Below are positions 55,382 through 64,000 of a stretch of 64,000 bases of DNA, piece by piece. The position numbers were made by a program, and so were the translations under genes. Below the pieces are notes generated by a model. That model saw nothing but the letters and a program-made list of their open reading frames with translations, did no database searches and had not been told where the DNA came from. Positions within the stretch are counted from its first letter, which is position 1. Every line of letters starts with the position of its first letter. The DNA is from JAIEPM01 sp964546815 (GTDB lineage Bacteria > Cyanobacteriota > Vampirovibrionia > Obscuribacterales > Obscuribacteraceae): assembly GCA_964546815.1 (NCBI GenBank), contig CAZJLR010000001.1:558001-622000 (forward strand), in the 5' to 3' direction.

Positions 55382-56911
55382 ATGCGTATAAAGTCTGTCG
55401 GGAAAGCATTGACGCTAATAATCCTTGCACCAATCTTTCAAGCGCCCGCAGAAGCGATGTATCACACTGCGGCAGTTCAGCGTTATCGTGCCTCACTTGT
55501 ACAAGCTAGCAAGAAGGGCAATTTGCAGGCAGTCGCAGCATTAGATGCAGCAACCGTTGACACATTCCCCGGCAGTGAAGTTGAAAGACTTACAGCAAGC
55601 GGTCTGGGTCGATTTTCGCAAGGTGACTTTGCCAGTGCAGTAACCGACTTTACCAATGCAATTAAAGTAAACCCAAAAAGAGGTGGACTCTATTTGCAAC
55701 GCGGGCTTGCTTACCTTGAAATGGAAAAGTTTGACCTTGCGCTGGCTGATTTCAATCAAGCGCACGAGTTAGACAAAGGCAACAAAGCAGCAATTCTTGT
55801 TTGCCGCGGAAGAGCCCTGGCCGGCTTGGGCAAGTACGACATGTCTATAACTGATTTAACTACAGCTATTGATGACGATCCAAAATTTGTGCTGGCTTTC
55901 ATCAGCCGCGCAGATACATATTTGAGTATGGGTCAAAACGACAAAGCGCTGACAGATCTTGAGTCAGCTCTGGCTCTAGACCCCAAGCAACCAAGAGCAT
56001 ATTTTTTACGAGCACGTTATTACAAGCGTGTGAATAAAACCGATCTCGCCTTTCAAGATTTCAATACGGCAATCACTCTAGACAGAAGCTTTTTAGATCA
56101 AGATTACAGCACGCTTTCGCCTGCTGACAAAGACCTGAGAGACCATTTCGCAAAGTCACTAAAGCTGGGCAAGAAAAAAGAATTGTCGGCAGAATTAATT
56201 GAACGCGGAATGGCGCTAGAGCGGAATGGCGAATATCTCGAAGCAATTCGTGAATTTACAGACGCCATTGGTGACTCGCCCGATAGTCTTGAGGCCTATA
56301 AATGGCGCGCTCAAGTTTACATGCACATGTCATCATTCGATCACGCGCTGAACGACCTCGACAAAGCAATTCAAATAAGCCCACAAGATGCTAACCTGCG
56401 TGTGCAACGCGCAAAAGCTTATCTTGAACTTGGTCAAAGTGAGAAAGCAATTGAAGATTACAGCAAAGCGCTTGAGCTTTCCGCAAATCCGCCGGCAAGC
56501 TTGTTTGAAGCAAGAGGCCTGGTCTATTCAAGACTGGGTAAATCTAGCGAAGCAATTTTAGACTTCGGCAAATCAATTGAAATAGACCCGCAAGGTTCCA
56601 CAGCATATGCCGACAGAGGCTTGGAATATCTGGTGCGCAAACGCTATCAAGATGCCATTGCTGACTTCAGCGACTCAATTACACGCAACCATGACTTGCC
56701 TGTAAGCTACAAATTCAGAGGGCAAAGCAAGCTCTATCTCGGCGACGTTAAAGGCGCAATTGCCGATCTGGAAAAAGCCGCTCAACTCTACAAAGACAAC
56801 AATGACCTCTACGGTTTCCGCCAGGTAGACAAAATGGTTGTTGACGTGAAGAAAAACGGCGACAAAACCGCCGCAACAATGCCGCCGAAGAAATCAGCCG
56901 GACGCAATTAG
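55382..56911 (+). CDS. Exported TPR-repeat protein
   Basis: About 509 residues with a signal peptide (ALTLIILAPIFQAPAEA) and at least ten TPRs over residues 70-480, e.g. GGLYLQRGLAYLEMEKFDLA and STAYADRGLEYLVRKRYQDA. I chose the ATG at 55382, with GGAG nine bases upstream; an ATG at 55367 adds five residues. TAGAAT/TATATA at about 55346-55354 may be its -10 box. It is divergent from the receptor-like kinase, with which it might be regulated. Function is unknown. Confidence 0.85.
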   Translation: MRIKSVGKALTLIILAPIFQAPAEAMYHTAAVQRYRASLVQASKKGNLQAVAALDAATVDTFPGSEVERLTASGLGRFSQGDFASAVTDFTNAIKVNPKRGGLYLQRGLAYLEMEKFDLALADFNQAHELDKGNKAAILVCRGRALAGLGKYDMSITDLTTAIDDDPKFVLAFISRADTYLSMGQNDKALTDLESALALDPKQPRAYFLRARYYKRVNKTDLAFQDFNTAITLDRSFLDQDYSTLSPADKDLRDHFAKSLKLGKKKELSAELIERGMALERNGEYLEAIREFTDAIGDSPDSLEAYKWRAQVYMHMSSFDHALNDLDKAIQISPQDANLRVQRAKAYLELGQSEKAIEDYSKALELSANPPASLFEARGLVYSRLGKSSEAILDFGKSIEIDPQGSTAYADRGLEYLVRKRYQDAIADFSDSITRNHDLPVSYKFRGQSKLYLGDVKGAIADLEKAAQLYKDNNDLYGFRQVDKMVVDVKKNGDKTAATMPPKKSAGRN

Positions 56912-56930
56912 TCCTTAGACTTGAGAGTAA

Positions 56931-57596
56931 TCAGGCGTTTTTGGCGATTGAAACAGTAAGCCAGTATTCGGCAAACTTTATGCTGCAATATTTGAATTTT
57001 GCATCTGAGGGTGCCTCAGCTAGCGCTGCATCACCGCTGTGCAAATGAGGCTGAATAACCGTGTAGCAATTCAGCACCTTACCTTTATTAGATAAATCAG
57101 CCTTAAATAGAGACTCTTTTGTAGTCCACAAACGCAAGAGTTCATCATTCAAAGTGGTCTGGTTTATAGAATCTTGCCATTCTTTCTCGGCTTCGGAAGC
57201 AAGAAAAAACCGCGTTGCACCTGTGCGAATCAGACGAGGCGATTCAATATCAACACCGATGCCCTTGCCCTCAAGACGAGCAACAGCAACTGCATATTCG
57301 CCGCTGTGACTCAAAGATAAGTGCGCATGAGGCATGCTGAGATTTGCAGTATCAGCAGGCAAATCGATGTCGTTTACGTTACCTATACGCTTTAGCAGAG
57401 AATAAATTGCATTTCTACCGCGCAACCATGAGGCTCGGCGAAGTGCATGATTCATTTTAGAGAGAGCTGTTTTTTCGACTGAGTTCAAAACACTTTCGTC
57501 AATTTGATTTTTGCTGAGGCTAACAATAATTTTGCAAGCGAGTGCGCCCGAAAAATGTTTTTCAAGCTCTTCTTCAGATTGCATCAAATCATTCAA
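56931..57596 (-). CDS. 4'-phosphopantetheinyl transferase (Sfp-like)
   Basis: 221 residues. The family motifs GVDIESPR (Mg/CoA binding) and WTTKESLFKA are present, with LSLSHSGEYAVA before them. It transfers phosphopantetheine from CoA to a Ser of acyl or peptidyl carrier proteins. It is the last gene of an acyl-CoA ligase/TPR protein/transferase operon (12 bases after the TPR gene), which hints that its target is a carrier protein in a lipid or natural-product pathway. No such carrier is in the window. Confidence 0.9.
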   Translation of the reverse strand: MNDLMQSEEELEKHFSGALACKIIVSLSKNQIDESVLNSVEKTALSKMNHALRRASWLRGRNAIYSLLKRIGNVNDIDLPADTANLSMPHAHLSLSHSGEYAVAVARLEGKGIGVDIESPRLIRTGATRFFLASEAEKEWQDSINQTTLNDELLRLWTTKESLFKADLSNKGKVLNCYTVIQPHLHSGDAALAEAPSDAKFKYCSIKFAEYWLTVSIAKNA

Positions 57597-57608
57597 TGTG
57601 GAGACCCA

Positions 57609-58574
57609 CTAACCCAAGACAAAATTGTATGAGCTGCGCCAATATAGCCCCTGGGTGAGATTAGCGTGCACACCGCGATCGCTCACAGTTTTCGCTTTCA
57701 TTGATTCGCGAATTTCCTTCGGCTCTAAGTGTTTGGCAAACATCATCGCTTCGTCTACATTGTCCGCAACTATGTCATACAACACTCTAAATTTCGGCGG
57801 CGGCTTGCCCTGCTCAAGCGGGAAGTACCAGATGCCTTCTACTTCCATTCTAAACCAGTGCGATTCTTCTGATTTTCTACCAATCAACTCGCGCACCAGC
57901 CACAGTGCCGTGGGGTCAGAGCGCTCCCATTCAAGAGCCTTCCATGCGCTTTCGAATGCACCTTGCTTATTTCCTTGTCCATGATAGAGACATCGCCCAA
58001 GCTCAGCATAAACCTGTGCAAGGTCTTTCATGTCTTCGTCGCCAAGCTCTTCGAGCGCCATAATTTCACTTATGAGCACATTAGCTAGATGCGCAGCATC
58101 ATCATAGCGCTCCAAATTATTGAGCAATGAAACTCTAAGTGTGTTGACTCGCACAGCAAGCGCGGGCGATTTTATTTGAACTGCTATGGACAACGCTTGC
58201 TCTGAATGTCCTGAATGTCGCAGCATCACCGCCATGTTATAGCTGATTGACGCTGAGTCAGAGCCCGGACACGCAAGAGCAGTCACATAACAAGTTTCGG
58301 CTTTTTCGTATTCGCGGGCTTTGGAATAAAGGTTGCCCATCAATTCCCACAAAGGAAAAGCCTCTGGCACAGCCGAGACACCCTGACGCAAAACTCCGAT
58401 TGCATCACCAAGACGTTCGTCTTTCTCCAATACAAGTGCCATGATTTCAAAACCACGCACGTGCTTTAATTCAAGAAGCTTACTGGCGTGCAACGCTGCC
58501 GTTTCAAGGTCATCGTCATCTAAAGCCGCGTAAGCTTCTTTTATAAGGTTGTGAGGGTCGAGAGAAGATGTCAC
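57609..58574 (-). CDS. TPR-repeat protein, cytoplasmic
   Basis: 321 residues with no signal peptide. Helical repeats run through residues 10-240 (e.g. PLWELMGNLYSKAREYEKAE); the C-terminal ~90 residues (VEGIWYFPLEQGKPPPKFR and later) form a different beta-containing domain I do not recognise. The start is GTG with AGGG upstream. It sits between the acyl-CoA ligase gene (18 bases) and the phosphopantetheinyl transferase gene. Confidence 0.78.
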   Translation of the reverse strand: MTSSLDPHNLIKEAYAALDDDDLETAALHASKLLELKHVRGFEIMALVLEKDERLGDAIGVLRQGVSAVPEAFPLWELMGNLYSKAREYEKAETCYVTALACPGSDSASISYNMAVMLRHSGHSEQALSIAVQIKSPALAVRVNTLRVSLLNNLERYDDAAHLANVLISEIMALEELGDEDMKDLAQVYAELGRCLYHGQGNKQGAFESAWKALEWERSDPTALWLVRELIGRKSEESHWFRMEVEGIWYFPLEQGKPPPKFRVLYDIVADNVDEAMMFAKHLEPKEIRESMKAKTVSDRGVHANLTQGLYWRSSYNFVLG

Positions 58575-58592
58575 TTTAGCCCTGGCCCGTCC

Positions 58593-60311
58593 TTAGTTTT
58601 GCTCGCCGACTGTGTCGATCCACTCAAGCACAGATGGTCTTTTGACTTTTCTCGTTACAGTTTTTGGTAGCTCATCCATCTTTATTAGCAATCGTGTTGG
58701 TCGTTTGTATACAGCTAAATGTTCACCAAGTTGATCTAGCTCTTTTTTGATGGCTTGCTGAATCGCTTTTTGATCATCCTTGAATTCGTGAATTAGAGAA
58801 TCAGCCGGAACCGCTACGACGCAAACTTCTTCGGTTCCCTCTTTGAACCCGTCTTTCGACTTTTTGCCGAGGACACAGAGTTCTTTCACAGTGGTGGCAG
58901 AGCCGAATGCTGCTTCAACTTCTTCGGGGAAAATTTTCTTTCCGCCGCCCAACACAATCATATTTTTGATACGACCCGTGATAAACAAAAATCCGTCTTC
59001 ATCGAGATGTCCAATGTCACCGGTGTGAAACCAGCCGTCTTTATCAATTACTTCGGCAGTTAAATCGTCGCGGTGATGATAGCCAGCCATCACGTGCGGT
59101 CCGCGGGTAAGAATTTCGCCCTCTGTGTCTTGCGCTGTTTTCTTGTCGATTTTTACCTCAACGCCGGCAATAGGGAGCCCAACACTTCCGAGTTTGGCAG
59201 CGGCTAAACTGTTGGCTGCAATTACGGGGCTGGTTTCAGTTAGTCCATATCCTTCGCAAATTGGAATGCCCAAACGCTGGAAGAATTGACCGATTTCTAC
59301 ATCAAGTGGTGCGCCACCACTGATTAACACACGCAAACATCCACCGAGTTCATCAAGAATCGGCTTGAACATTTCACGTCGAGCTGCCATCGGCAAGGCG
59401 TCAGCCTTTTCCAGACCTGCATGAAATCTAGCCAGAGCTTCTTCACCTTTACGTTTTACTTCACGCTCGATGCCGCTCTTCAATGATTTGAAGAAAAGCG
59501 GCACTGCAATCATGCCGGTAATTTTCTCTTCTTTCATTGTGCGAATAATTTCCTGCGGAAAGAGCGAATGGCAGTAAACAACAGTTCCGCCGAGATTGAT
59601 GATGCCCAGGAAGCCGCCACAAAGTTCAAACAAATGGTTGGGAGGCAAAATAGATAAGAAGCGATCGTTTTCAGACAAATCGATAATTGATTGAAAGCTG
59701 CTTACTTGAAAAATCAAATTTCCAAAAGTAGTCATCACGCCTTTTGGACTGCCTGTGGTGCCCGATGTATAAACAAACACAGCGATTTCGTCATGACTGC
59801 GCTCTACGCCAGGATGAATTTCTTTCGGCTGCAATTGATCAATTGATTTGTGCTCATCAGTGCCTTTGCCAAAATCAACAACGTAAATGTTTTTGATTGA
59901 TGGCACTCTGGCAGGCAGCTTCAGTGCAAGTTCGAGATGCTTACTGTCACAGAAAAGCACTTTTGGTTCGCAGTCAGAGAGTATTGAAGTAAGTTCAGTC
60001 TCAGTCAACTTTATGTCAAGCGGCACAACAGTGGCACCGGCGCGAATTGAAGAAAAGAACGCGACCCCCCATTCAGGTCGTGACTCAGACAAAATGGCGG
60101 CTCTGTCCTTATGCTGCAACCCTGACTCCATAAGAAAAGAACTCAGTTGCTTGGCGTGCTTTGAAAGCTCAGCGTAAGTCATCGAATGAATTTCATTGCC
60201 TTCCTTCATTCTAAAAACTTCGCGCGACCCAAAATTTTCAGCCCTAGAATGCAACAACGACAAGACACTCTGTCCGTTTTCTTTAGCCACCTGGCTCGTT
60301 GAGCTATTCAT
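58593..60311 (-). CDS. AMP-forming acyl-CoA synthetase/ligase
   Basis: 572 residues of the ANL superfamily. P-loop-like A3 motif VYTSGTTGSPKGVMT, A5 GYGLTETSPV, A7 GWFHTGDIGHLDEDG and A8 GRIKNMIVLGGGKKI are intact; the C-terminal Lys region (PKTVTRKVKRP) is present. It activates a carboxylic, probably long-chain fatty acid to an acyl-AMP and then a thioester with CoA or a carrier protein. AGGGGG precedes the ATG. With the downstream phosphopantetheinyl transferase it may serve a carrier-protein-dependent acyl pathway. Confidence 0.92.
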   Translation of the reverse strand: MNSSTSQVAKENGQSVLSLLHSRAENFGSREVFRMKEGNEIHSMTYAELSKHAKQLSSFLMESGLQHKDRAAILSESRPEWGVAFFSSIRAGATVVPLDIKLTETELTSILSDCEPKVLFCDSKHLELALKLPARVPSIKNIYVVDFGKGTDEHKSIDQLQPKEIHPGVERSHDEIAVFVYTSGTTGSPKGVMTTFGNLIFQVSSFQSIIDLSENDRFLSILPPNHLFELCGGFLGIINLGGTVVYCHSLFPQEIIRTMKEEKITGMIAVPLFFKSLKSGIEREVKRKGEEALARFHAGLEKADALPMAARREMFKPILDELGGCLRVLISGGAPLDVEIGQFFQRLGIPICEGYGLTETSPVIAANSLAAAKLGSVGLPIAGVEVKIDKKTAQDTEGEILTRGPHVMAGYHHRDDLTAEVIDKDGWFHTGDIGHLDEDGFLFITGRIKNMIVLGGGKKIFPEEVEAAFGSATTVKELCVLGKKSKDGFKEGTEEVCVVAVPADSLIHEFKDDQKAIQQAIKKELDQLGEHLAVYKRPTRLLIKMDELPKTVTRKVKRPSVLEWIDTVGEQN

Positions 60312-60888
60312 AGCTTTCCCCCTGCATCTTGAGATCTTCGAAGTTTAACGCACTTAGAAAATCATACCCGCTTGAAACACGCAACAAACCGCTGGAGAGC
60401 CTCTTGATCACGGTTGCCGTTACATTGAGAGCTTTTGACATGTCCATTTTTCGTGAGATTTCTGCCGATTTGCTGTTTCTTGCAATACCACTGGTGGTAC
60501 CACAGACAATCTAATTCTAGCCTTTGAACGGCTTCTGCGTTGCTCAGAATAACACTTTCGCAACTGTTTCGGTTGTCGCGCCGTGATATCGGCATACAGT
60601 GCCAGCTGCGCTCAGCACTTTTACAAAGGCGAGCCGAGAGAAGCGAAGGCTCCTGAGAATTCAAGAGTCGAGGCAGAAAGTAAAAAAGCAGGACCAGGTG
60701 ATAGGGGCAGTCCAAAAGATGACAAGCGAAGAGTGAGCCAGGGCACCCCGAAAAGACGCAGAAAGCAGCCCCAAAAGGACAAGCGGGCTGGCTAAAGCCG
60801 CCCGCAAGAGGGAGGAACGTGTGTGTGTGATCGACTTCCCTATCTGCTAGAATACCATACATACGAACGGTAAATCAACAAGGTTGCC
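60312..60888. other. 577-bp gene-poor region
   Basis: No recognisable gene. It contains a palindrome-like TGGTGGTACCACAG at about 60491-60505, a GTG-initiated plus-strand frame at 60583-60795 (70 residues, strongly basic, Lys/Arg/Pro-rich C-terminus) without a ribosome binding site, and a 10-bp hairpin GCGGGCTGGCT/AGCCGCCCGC at 60783-60804 that carries that frame's stop in its loop. A TAGAAT -10 at 60848 probably serves the radical SAM gene. The frame may be real but I do not support it as a gene. Confidence 0.5.
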
Positions 60889-61656
60889 ATGAGCATGCAA
60901 ATTCGCGAAATCACCTCAAAGTCAATCCTGACGCCGCAAGGCTACGGTTCTCTCGCCGAAACTTACGATTTTTCCTTAAATCCATACGCAGGCTGCGCAT
61001 TTGCCTGTTCTTACTGTTATGTGCCGAAATTCCCCAATGGAGAGCATATTCCAAGCGAATGGGGACAATGGGTCAACGTCAAAGTAAACGCCCCCGAGCT
61101 CATAAGACGAGACAGGCTAAAGGTTTTCGGCAGCCGCATCTTCTTCAGCTCAGCCACCGACCCCTATCAATATATAGAACTAAAATACCGTCTCAGCCGC
61201 CGATGCCTCCAGGAGCTAAAACTCTACCAACCGGCAAAAATAACAATGCACACTCGCAGCCACATCATTTTGCAAGACATCGAACTATTGAAATCATTCG
61301 GCAGCAAACTGCGCGTTGGAGTAAGTTTCACAACAGATAACGATGATGTGCGAAAAGAGTTTGAACCAAAAGCACCCAGCATTGCGCGACGCCTTCAATT
61401 AATACAAACGCTAAGCAAAGAAGGCATTAATGTGCACGCATCAATTTCGCCTTTATTACCCTGCGATCCCGACCGCATGCTTGAGCTGCTCAGCCCGCAC
61501 GTAAACAAAATATGGATAGACGAAATGCGCTGGACAGAAGTTAACAACAAACCAGAACTGCTAGAAAAATACGCGGCTTTTTTCAAAGCAGAAAATCACG
61601 CAGCTGTGCGAAATTACATCAGAGGCGCTTTTGAAGATGAAAGCCTGGCCAGTTAA
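60889..61656 (+). CDS. Radical SAM protein, spore photoproduct lyase-like (COG1533)
   Basis: 255 residues. The cluster motif is CAFACSYC (Cx3Cx2C) in PYAGCAFACSYCYVPKFPN, followed by SSATDPYQ and HTRSHIILQDIELLKS, typical of the SplB-like group. It binds a 4Fe-4S cluster and SAM for radical chemistry; the substrate of this group is largely unknown. AAGG precedes the ATG. Its stop overlaps the convergent stop of the next gene by four bases. Confidence 0.88.
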   Translation: MSMQIREITSKSILTPQGYGSLAETYDFSLNPYAGCAFACSYCYVPKFPNGEHIPSEWGQWVNVKVNAPELIRRDRLKVFGSRIFFSSATDPYQYIELKYRLSRRCLQELKLYQPAKITMHTRSHIILQDIELLKSFGSKLRVGVSFTTDNDDVRKEFEPKAPSIARRLQLIQTLSKEGINVHASISPLLPCDPDRMLELLSPHVNKIWIDEMRWTEVNNKPELLEKYAAFFKAENHAAVRNYIRGAFEDESLAS

Positions 61657-64000
61657 AAGGTTAGCCGTTCAGGAATTTGCCCCTTAAAGCGCTGCCCGGC
61701 AAAATGCTTGTTTATCCAAGCCATTTCTTCATAACTGAGCCCCGCAAAGTCTTGCACCGCAGACGGTATCACCCTGAAAGCGCCCGGTTTTAACTCTTGT
61801 TCTTCTACGATATAGCTGCTCTCATGTCCCCGCTTTCTTGCAAAACGGGCGTGCGGGTTGAATTCCTGCAGCACAGCATTTATAGCCACTGCATGGAAAA
61901 TGTGCGAGAAATAATTCTGCTGCAATGCACTTTCTTTTGCGCGCATTGACGGCTCTGGTTCTAAAGCTTCTCTTGCAACTTTGATTACAGATTTTGCTCT
62001 GCTTCTATCAAACTTTAGACCACGGATAGCCAGCTCTTCATTGTTTACGCGAGTTGATGTAAGAACGCTCAACAATAACTCAGCAGCACGGTCGGGATAG
62101 TAGCGCAAGAGCATATGTTCGCAAAGATCTAAATTAGAAAGCAGAGACTCCTGGCTTTCTTTTTGCGCCAGGCTAACAGCTCTCAAATAATGTTGAACCG
62201 CCAGATCGCGGCGCGCTCCCAAAATAGGCGCATCGAATAATCTATTCAATTGCTCAAAGATTTTGGTCAACGCATCAGCAGAAAGGTCGCCCCTTTCAGA
62301 TGAAGAACAAATTTCGATCAGGTCGTCGAACACGGCTACGTCGTTCTTAATTAGAGCTGAAAGCCGGGGAGACAACTCCACTAATTCTCTACTTATTGTG
62401 TTTGTAGACAGGCTGCGGGCGAGTTGATCAACTGCTGCGCGCGCGTCTGCTTCAGTGGCGAATTTTTTGCTGATTGCAGCAACCTGCTCAGCAAATGATT
62501 TTCGCTCACTCTTCGCACCTGCAGCTGGCGGTTTTACTTCGTAATCAATAATAGCCCTGGCAAACGCGCTCTTTGGCGGGCTATCGGCATCATTAAGACC
62601 AGCCAGCGGTCTGCCGTGATCGGAAGGATTCACGGAATTTGCAGGATTCACAGAATTTGCAGGATTCGCTAAGTTTCCAGCATTGCCAGGATTAACAGGA
62701 TTGGAAGAAGGTGTTGAAATTGCTGGAGCAGAAGCGGGCATCGAAACCTTTTGATCAAGATCTTTTGGCCCAAGCAAACCCAATGTCCCAGATATATCAT
62801 GATTGACAGTGATCAGCCGCCCCTCACGCCCATCACCGTCCAGATCGGCGTCAGGCCAATACCAATTTTTTGTTACTCGACGCCCTTTCTTATTCACTGC
62901 AGCGGTCTTTTTCTGCATCGAAGTTTTCTTCACGCTGCCTGATTTTTTTGGTCCAGTTGGATCTACTGGAGTGTGCGTGAGCCCCAGAGGATTAGCATCG
63001 CTAATGACGCCCGAACGCAAGTGCGGCTCTGAGCTTACTGGCACAGACGGTGCAGATTGCACATCAGGCGGAGGACCAAACACAATGCCAGCTGCGGGAG
63101 AAAACGGAGAAGCATTGTTTGACGGGGAGCCCAATGCTTGAGCCGGAGTTGAAGATATTCCGTTAAATGACGCAGGATTTGTCGATGGGACAAGCCCAGG
63201 GTTTGTCGCAGCATTCGCTCCCGATATTTGCCCAGGTATCTGCCCTGGCGTGGGTGCAGCTACTTGTCCAGGCAAAGCACCACCACTGGTGCCAGGCAAG
63301 TTAGCACGGGCTTGCGGTGGAACAGCCGGAGGCAGTTGCCCGGGAACGAGCCCCTGACCAGGCAAAGGAGCCCCCGCTTGACCAGGAATAGCCGCAGGGT
63401 ATGCCCCCGATACAAATCCCTGATTTGGCGCTGGCAACCCAGGCAAGGGAGCTGGCATCTGCCCGGGCAATGGTGCCGGAATTTGCCCTGGCACTTGAGT
63501 TGGATTTTGCCCTGGAAATTGTCCTGATGTTTGCCCTGGAAATTGTCCCGATGTCTGTCCGGGAAATTGTCCCGATGCCTGTCCGGGAAATTGTCCCGAT
63601 GTCTGTCCGGGAAATTGCCCCGGTGCCTGCGCTTGATAATGCCCGGAAGCCTGCCCAGGATGAGGTGCCTGCGGCGCAGCCCCCTGCGTTCCGTATGGAA
63701 TTTGCCCTGCAGGATTGTTGGGATAGGGCTGTGCAGTGTGCATGCCCGACTGCATCATATTTTGTTGCCCAGGTGGATTTTGAGCTGGCAGTCCTTGTGT
63801 ATTAGGATTGTGAGCAGCTGGCGCTGGAACACCCTGATTATAAGGCTGCTGCATGGCGCCTTGCTGAGGTTGATTCATACCGGCTTGTGGATATGCATTG
63901 TTCCCTTGAGGGGTATGAGCAGTTTGCCCGGGAGGCACCATCCCTGGTTGCACATACTGATTGTAACCTTGTGGTGGAACCCCCTGCTGATTAGGTGGCA
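61653..64000 (-). CDS. Gln/Pro/Gly-rich repeat protein with unknown C-terminal domain (N-terminus cut by window edge)
   Basis: The frame runs through the right edge in the same Gln/Pro/Gly-rich style (PPNQQGVPPQGYNQ upstream of an internal GTG), so the true start is outside. At least 782 residues: about 300 of PGQ-type repeats, a Pro/Asn/Ser linker, an EF-hand/dockerin-like WPDADLDGDGREGRL near two-fifths of the visible length, VNPANS repeats, and a ~260-residue helical C-terminal domain (from FAEQVAAISKKFATE) that I do not recognise. No signal peptide can be judged. Confidence 0.75.
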   Translation of the reverse strand, partial: PPNQQGVPPQGYNQYVQPGMVPPGQTAHTPQGNNAYPQAGMNQPQQGAMQQPYNQGVPAPAAHNPNTQGLPAQNPPGQQNMMQSGMHTAQPYPNNPAGQIPYGTQGAAPQAPHPGQASGHYQAQAPGQFPGQTSGQFPGQASGQFPGQTSGQFPGQTSGQFPGQNPTQVPGQIPAPLPGQMPAPLPGLPAPNQGFVSGAYPAAIPGQAGAPLPGQGLVPGQLPPAVPPQARANLPGTSGGALPGQVAAPTPGQIPGQISGANAATNPGLVPSTNPASFNGISSTPAQALGSPSNNASPFSPAAGIVFGPPPDVQSAPSVPVSSEPHLRSGVISDANPLGLTHTPVDPTGPKKSGSVKKTSMQKKTAAVNKKGRRVTKNWYWPDADLDGDGREGRLITVNHDISGTLGLLGPKDLDQKVSMPASAPAISTPSSNPVNPGNAGNLANPANSVNPANSVNPSDHGRPLAGLNDADSPPKSAFARAIIDYEVKPPAAGAKSERKSFAEQVAAISKKFATEADARAAVDQLARSLSTNTISRELVELSPRLSALIKNDVAVFDDLIEICSSSERGDLSADALTKIFEQLNRLFDAPILGARRDLAVQHYLRAVSLAQKESQESLLSNLDLCEHMLLRYYPDRAAELLLSVLTSTRVNNEELAIRGLKFDRSRAKSVIKVAREALEPEPSMRAKESALQQNYFSHIFHAVAINAVLQEFNPHARFARKRGHESSYIVEEQELKPGAFRVIPSAVQDFAGLSYEEMAWINKHFAGQRFKGQIPERLTF
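62626..62690 (-). repeat. 18-bp tandem repeat (NPANSV unit)
   Basis: About three copies of GGATTCACAGAATTTGCA, encoding Val-Asn-Pro-Ala-Asn-Ser, flanked by looser Asn-Pro-Gly/Ala variants. Confidence 0.7.
63511..63624 (-). repeat. 24-bp tandem repeat (FPGQTSGQ unit)
   Basis: Nearly five copies of a 24-base unit (GGAAATTGTCCCGATGTCTG..) encode FPGQ(T/A)SGQ; looser PGQ variants continue on both sides. Confidence 0.85.

Noticed and set aside
60583..60795. RNase P RNA, tmRNA or signal recognition particle RNA
   Set aside because: Checked for their conserved cores by eye on both strands; none fits.
60362..60862. 166-residue leftward frame in the gene-poor region
   Set aside because: Cys/Leu/Pro-heavy composition without motif or ribosome binding site, and it runs through the strong hairpin at 60783.

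Overview
The window reads as one contig piece from a diderm (Gram-negative-type) bacterium of moderate GC. A tripartite RND efflux system, a lipoprotein signal and many Sec signal peptides support an outer membrane. The mix of TPR proteins, membrane-anchored Ser/Thr kinases, oxygen-dependent tyrosine catabolism and signal-less wall-active enzymes resembles Obscuribacterales-type Melainabacteria (Vampirovibrionia), but that placement is an impression and no phylogenetic marker is present. No rRNA, tRNA, transposase or phage gene was seen. There is one 100-N assembly gap (17430-17529).

Layout. 1-8.9 kb: a truncated CDS, a PaaI-type thioesterase, thymidine kinase, a GH5 glycosidase with a very long Pro-Thr tail paired with a TadG-like protein, TPR proteins and a Cys-rich protein/TusA pair. 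9.0-11.5 kb: 4-hydroxyphenylpyruvate and homogentisate dioxygenases (tyrosine catabolism) separated by a strong terminator. 11.7-28.7 kb: a surface and cell-wall block with a protealysin-type M4 protease, a leftward operon of GH25 lysozyme, tandem-repeat protein and serine hydrolase, two tandem polytopic secretion-channel-like (VirB6/TrbL-like) paralogues, a GH116 glucosylceramidase-like enzyme and a LysM protein. 28.9-33.9 kb: a ribulokinase and an L-fucose/D-arabinose isomerase divergent from a GH172 (DUF2961) glycosidase, a set that would fit D-arabinan use. 34-40.8 kb: an alpha/beta hydrolase, a 2OG-Fe(II) oxygenase, a structured-RNA candidate, a small secreted protein and two overlapping membrane Ser/Thr kinases. 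41.1-46.9 kb: a compact type III-A CRISPR-Cas effector operon (cas10-csm2-csm3-csm4-csm5-cas6) with no adaptation genes and no intact array. 47-64 kb: a TPR protein, an RND efflux operon ending in gluconokinase, a third kinase, a TPR protein, an acyl-CoA ligase/TPR/phosphopantetheinyl transferase operon, a radical SAM protein and a truncated Gln/Pro/Gly-rich repeat protein.

Most notable points. (1) The Cas10 has no N-terminal HD domain and carries NNSD where the cyclase motif GGDD is expected, while Csm3 keeps its catalytic Asp33; this predicts an RNA-cleaving complex without DNase or cyclic-oligoadenylate output. (2) A box CACAA-N7-CGGA with an invariant 7-base spacing lies upstream of the GH25 operon, both secretion-like paralogues, the LysM gene and the GH172 gene, suggesting a shared cell-envelope regulon. 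(3) Several wall-active proteins (M4, GH25, LysM, repeat protein) have no signal peptide and sit beside the secretion-like pair.
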